5,935 bases of DNA from Hyphomicrobiales bacterium (GTDB lineage: Bacteria > Pseudomonadota > Alphaproteobacteria > Rhizobiales > GCA-2746425). Both the position numbers and the translations under genes were made by a program. Positions 5,051 through 5,935 of this stretch are shown piece by piece. The DNA is taken from the NCBI GenBank assembly GCA_002746425.1, contig NVXB01000008.1, positions 5,501 through 11,435 on the forward strand. Reading direction: 5' to 3'. Positions within the stretch are counted from its first letter, which is position 1, and each line of letters begins with the position of its first letter. The notes beneath the pieces are model-generated. The model saw only the letters and a program-made list of their open reading frames with translations, was not told where the DNA came from and did no database searches.

Positions 5051-5833
5051 ATGGCGCAAAATGATGCCGGGCTCGTCAGCGGCAAAATACGAGAGCTAAC
5101 CCGCCTTATTCGCAAGACCCGTCTTGCGGATACGCGTCTTGGCGAGCTCGATCCCGCCCCAAATCCTGGCAATGATCGCGCGGAAGATCCTGCGCCGAGA
5201 TTTGCCCGCAAAATTCGTGCCCATGCCAAACTGGAAGCATTGTCCAATGCGCTGGCCGGTGTTTATGCCGAAATCCCAGATGTGGCGCAGGGCAAAGAAG
5301 ACGCATTCACATTTGCTCTCGTGCCTGGTTCTCCGCCACGTTTTTGGGTTGATTTAACCAGTTTTGTTGCGGTGACAGATGATGGGCGGACCTACCACTT
5401 TCTCAAGGATACCGAAGACGACCGACAGGAAGTGTTTGAGAGCGATAATCTGGATGAGATGGCCAATGCCGTGGCCGACTATGTTGCTGCGCGCATTGTG
5501 GCGCAAACGATAGGTGGACCTTCGCAGGACGCACCAATTAGCCTGCGCACGCATCTGAATGTGGTTGATGCGCCTGAGGAAGGGCCTGCACGCGAAGAGC
5601 GGCCAGCACACAGACAAAACCCTGAGCCACATATGCAGGCTAATATTACACCAACACAGCCACCCATGGTGCCAATGGCACCACCTACGGGAATGCAGCA
5701 AACGCCCATCATTATTCAGCCCGCACCGGCTAAAACGGATTGGGTGAAATTGTTTTTGGCATTTGCGCTGGGTTTATTCGCAGGCGCGATGGTTTTGTTT
5801 GCGATGGCATGGCTGCAAACCCCGCCGGGATAA
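5051..5833 (+). CDS. Unrecognised protein with C-terminal membrane anchor
   Basis: I do not recognise a family for this 260-residue protein. Residues 1-50 are charged and partly helical in character (KIRELTRLIRKTR), ending in a Pro/Asp stretch. Residues 51-155 look like a globular domain: KLEALSNALAGVYAEIPDV, then VDLTSFVAVTDDGRTYHFL, which reads as beta strands, and NLDEMANAVADYVAARIVAQ as a final helix. Residues 170-228 are low-complexity, rich in Pro, Glu, then Met, and are probably disordered (PPMVPMAPPTGM). Residues 234-255 form one strong membrane helix, followed by only five residues. With no N-terminal signal, this layout fits a tail-anchored inner-membrane protein with its domain in the cytoplasm. 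The ATG at 5051 lacks a clear Shine-Dalgarno site, but an in-frame stop at 5024 rules out a much earlier start. Coding is supported by the composition and the coherent domain layout. It stands apart from the thu genes and is convergent with the gene on its right. Confidence 0.8.
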   Translation: MAQNDAGLVSGKIRELTRLIRKTRLADTRLGELDPAPNPGNDRAEDPAPRFARKIRAHAKLEALSNALAGVYAEIPDVAQGKEDAFTFALVPGSPPRFWVDLTSFVAVTDDGRTYHFLKDTEDDRQEVFESDNLDEMANAVADYVAARIVAQTIGGPSQDAPISLRTHLNVVDAPEEGPAREERPAHRQNPEPHMQANITPTQPPMVPMAPPTGMQQTPIIIQPAPAKTDWVKLFLAFALGLFAGAMVLFAMAWLQTPPG

Positions 5834-5847
5834 GCCGATACCGGTTG

Positions 5848-5862
5848 CTCAGATGATCTGAG
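5848..5862. terminator. Small palindrome between convergent genes, possible two-way terminator
   Basis: CTCAGAT and ATCTGAG flank a single G and can fold as a 6-bp stem with a 3-nt loop on either strand. It lies 15 bp after the + strand stop and covers the - strand gene's stop codon. No T-run follows on either side, so a terminator role is tentative. Confidence 0.3.
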
Positions 5863-5935
5863 TTGGCTCACCCAAAAAACCAATGGTCGCATTCTTGTCG
5901 AGAATACCGCGCTTTTGCATCGTGGTGGTCCAGCT
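5849..5935 (-). CDS. C-terminal fragment of an unidentified gene, running in from the right
   Basis: On the - strand a frame is open from the right edge for 28 codons and ends with TGA at 5851-5849. The visible end of the protein runs from SWTTTMQKRGILDKN to GFLGEPTQII. The residues look protein-like, and the convergent spacing of 15 bp to the tail-anchored gene is normal. I do not recognise the family from so short a piece. The frame is too short to prove coding by itself, but an empty convergent end here would be less likely. Confidence 0.5.
   Translation of the reverse strand, partial: SWTTTMQKRGILDKNATIGFLGEPTQII

Noticed and set aside
1..5935. Mobile element, CRISPR array, tRNA, phage or toxin-antitoxin content
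   Set aside because: No transposase, integrase, terminal repeats, spaced direct repeats or tRNA-like cloverleaf were found; the genes are ordinary chromosomal metabolism and envelope genes.

Overview
The window reads as chromosomal DNA of an alphaproteobacterium, most likely of the Hyphomicrobiales (rhizobia and relatives). This rests on protein families rather than a marker gene: a ThuA plus Gfo/Idh/MocA dehydrogenase pair of the rhizobial type, a LacI-type regulator with an alphaproteobacterial-style N-terminus, a Tat-exported L,D-transpeptidase with an SSGC active site, and a YedZ/MsrQ-like membrane haem protein. Base composition looks moderate in GC. There are no mobile elements, CRISPR arrays, tRNAs or rRNAs. 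Every complete gene is on the + strand. Only a gene fragment at the right edge is on the - strand.

Left part (1-1099): the 3' end of an EF-hand calcium-binding protein comes first, with a Gly/His/Asp repeat ahead of two canonical EF loops. A perfect 10-bp GC-rich hairpin follows. Next is a six-helix MsrQ/YedZ-like protein in which one of the three histidines expected to bind haem is a glutamine. No MsrP partner is visible.

Middle (1158-4916): a LacI-family regulator, an exported L,D-transpeptidase lipoprotein that probably starts at GTG, then thuA and a thuB-like dehydrogenase spaced as an operon. In rhizobia ThuA and ThuB work together on disaccharides such as trehalose through 3-keto derivatives. 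Here the ABC transporter genes thuEFGK are not next to them. A perfect AAAGCGCTTT palindrome sits just after the transpeptidase stop codon, about 95 bp before thuA. It is a reasonable candidate operator for a LacI-type repressor, possibly the one encoded upstream.

Right part (4917-5935): an AT-rich intergenic region with an 8-bp inverted repeat, then an unrecognised 260-residue protein with a soluble N-terminal part, a Pro/Met-rich linker and a single C-terminal membrane helix. The last 28 codons of an unidentified - strand gene converge on it, with a small palindrome over that gene's stop codon.

Most of this is ordinary accessory metabolism and envelope biology. I see no clear new system. 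The points most worth checking are the altered haem-ligand position, the possible operator, the missing hinge motif in the regulator and the tail-anchored protein.
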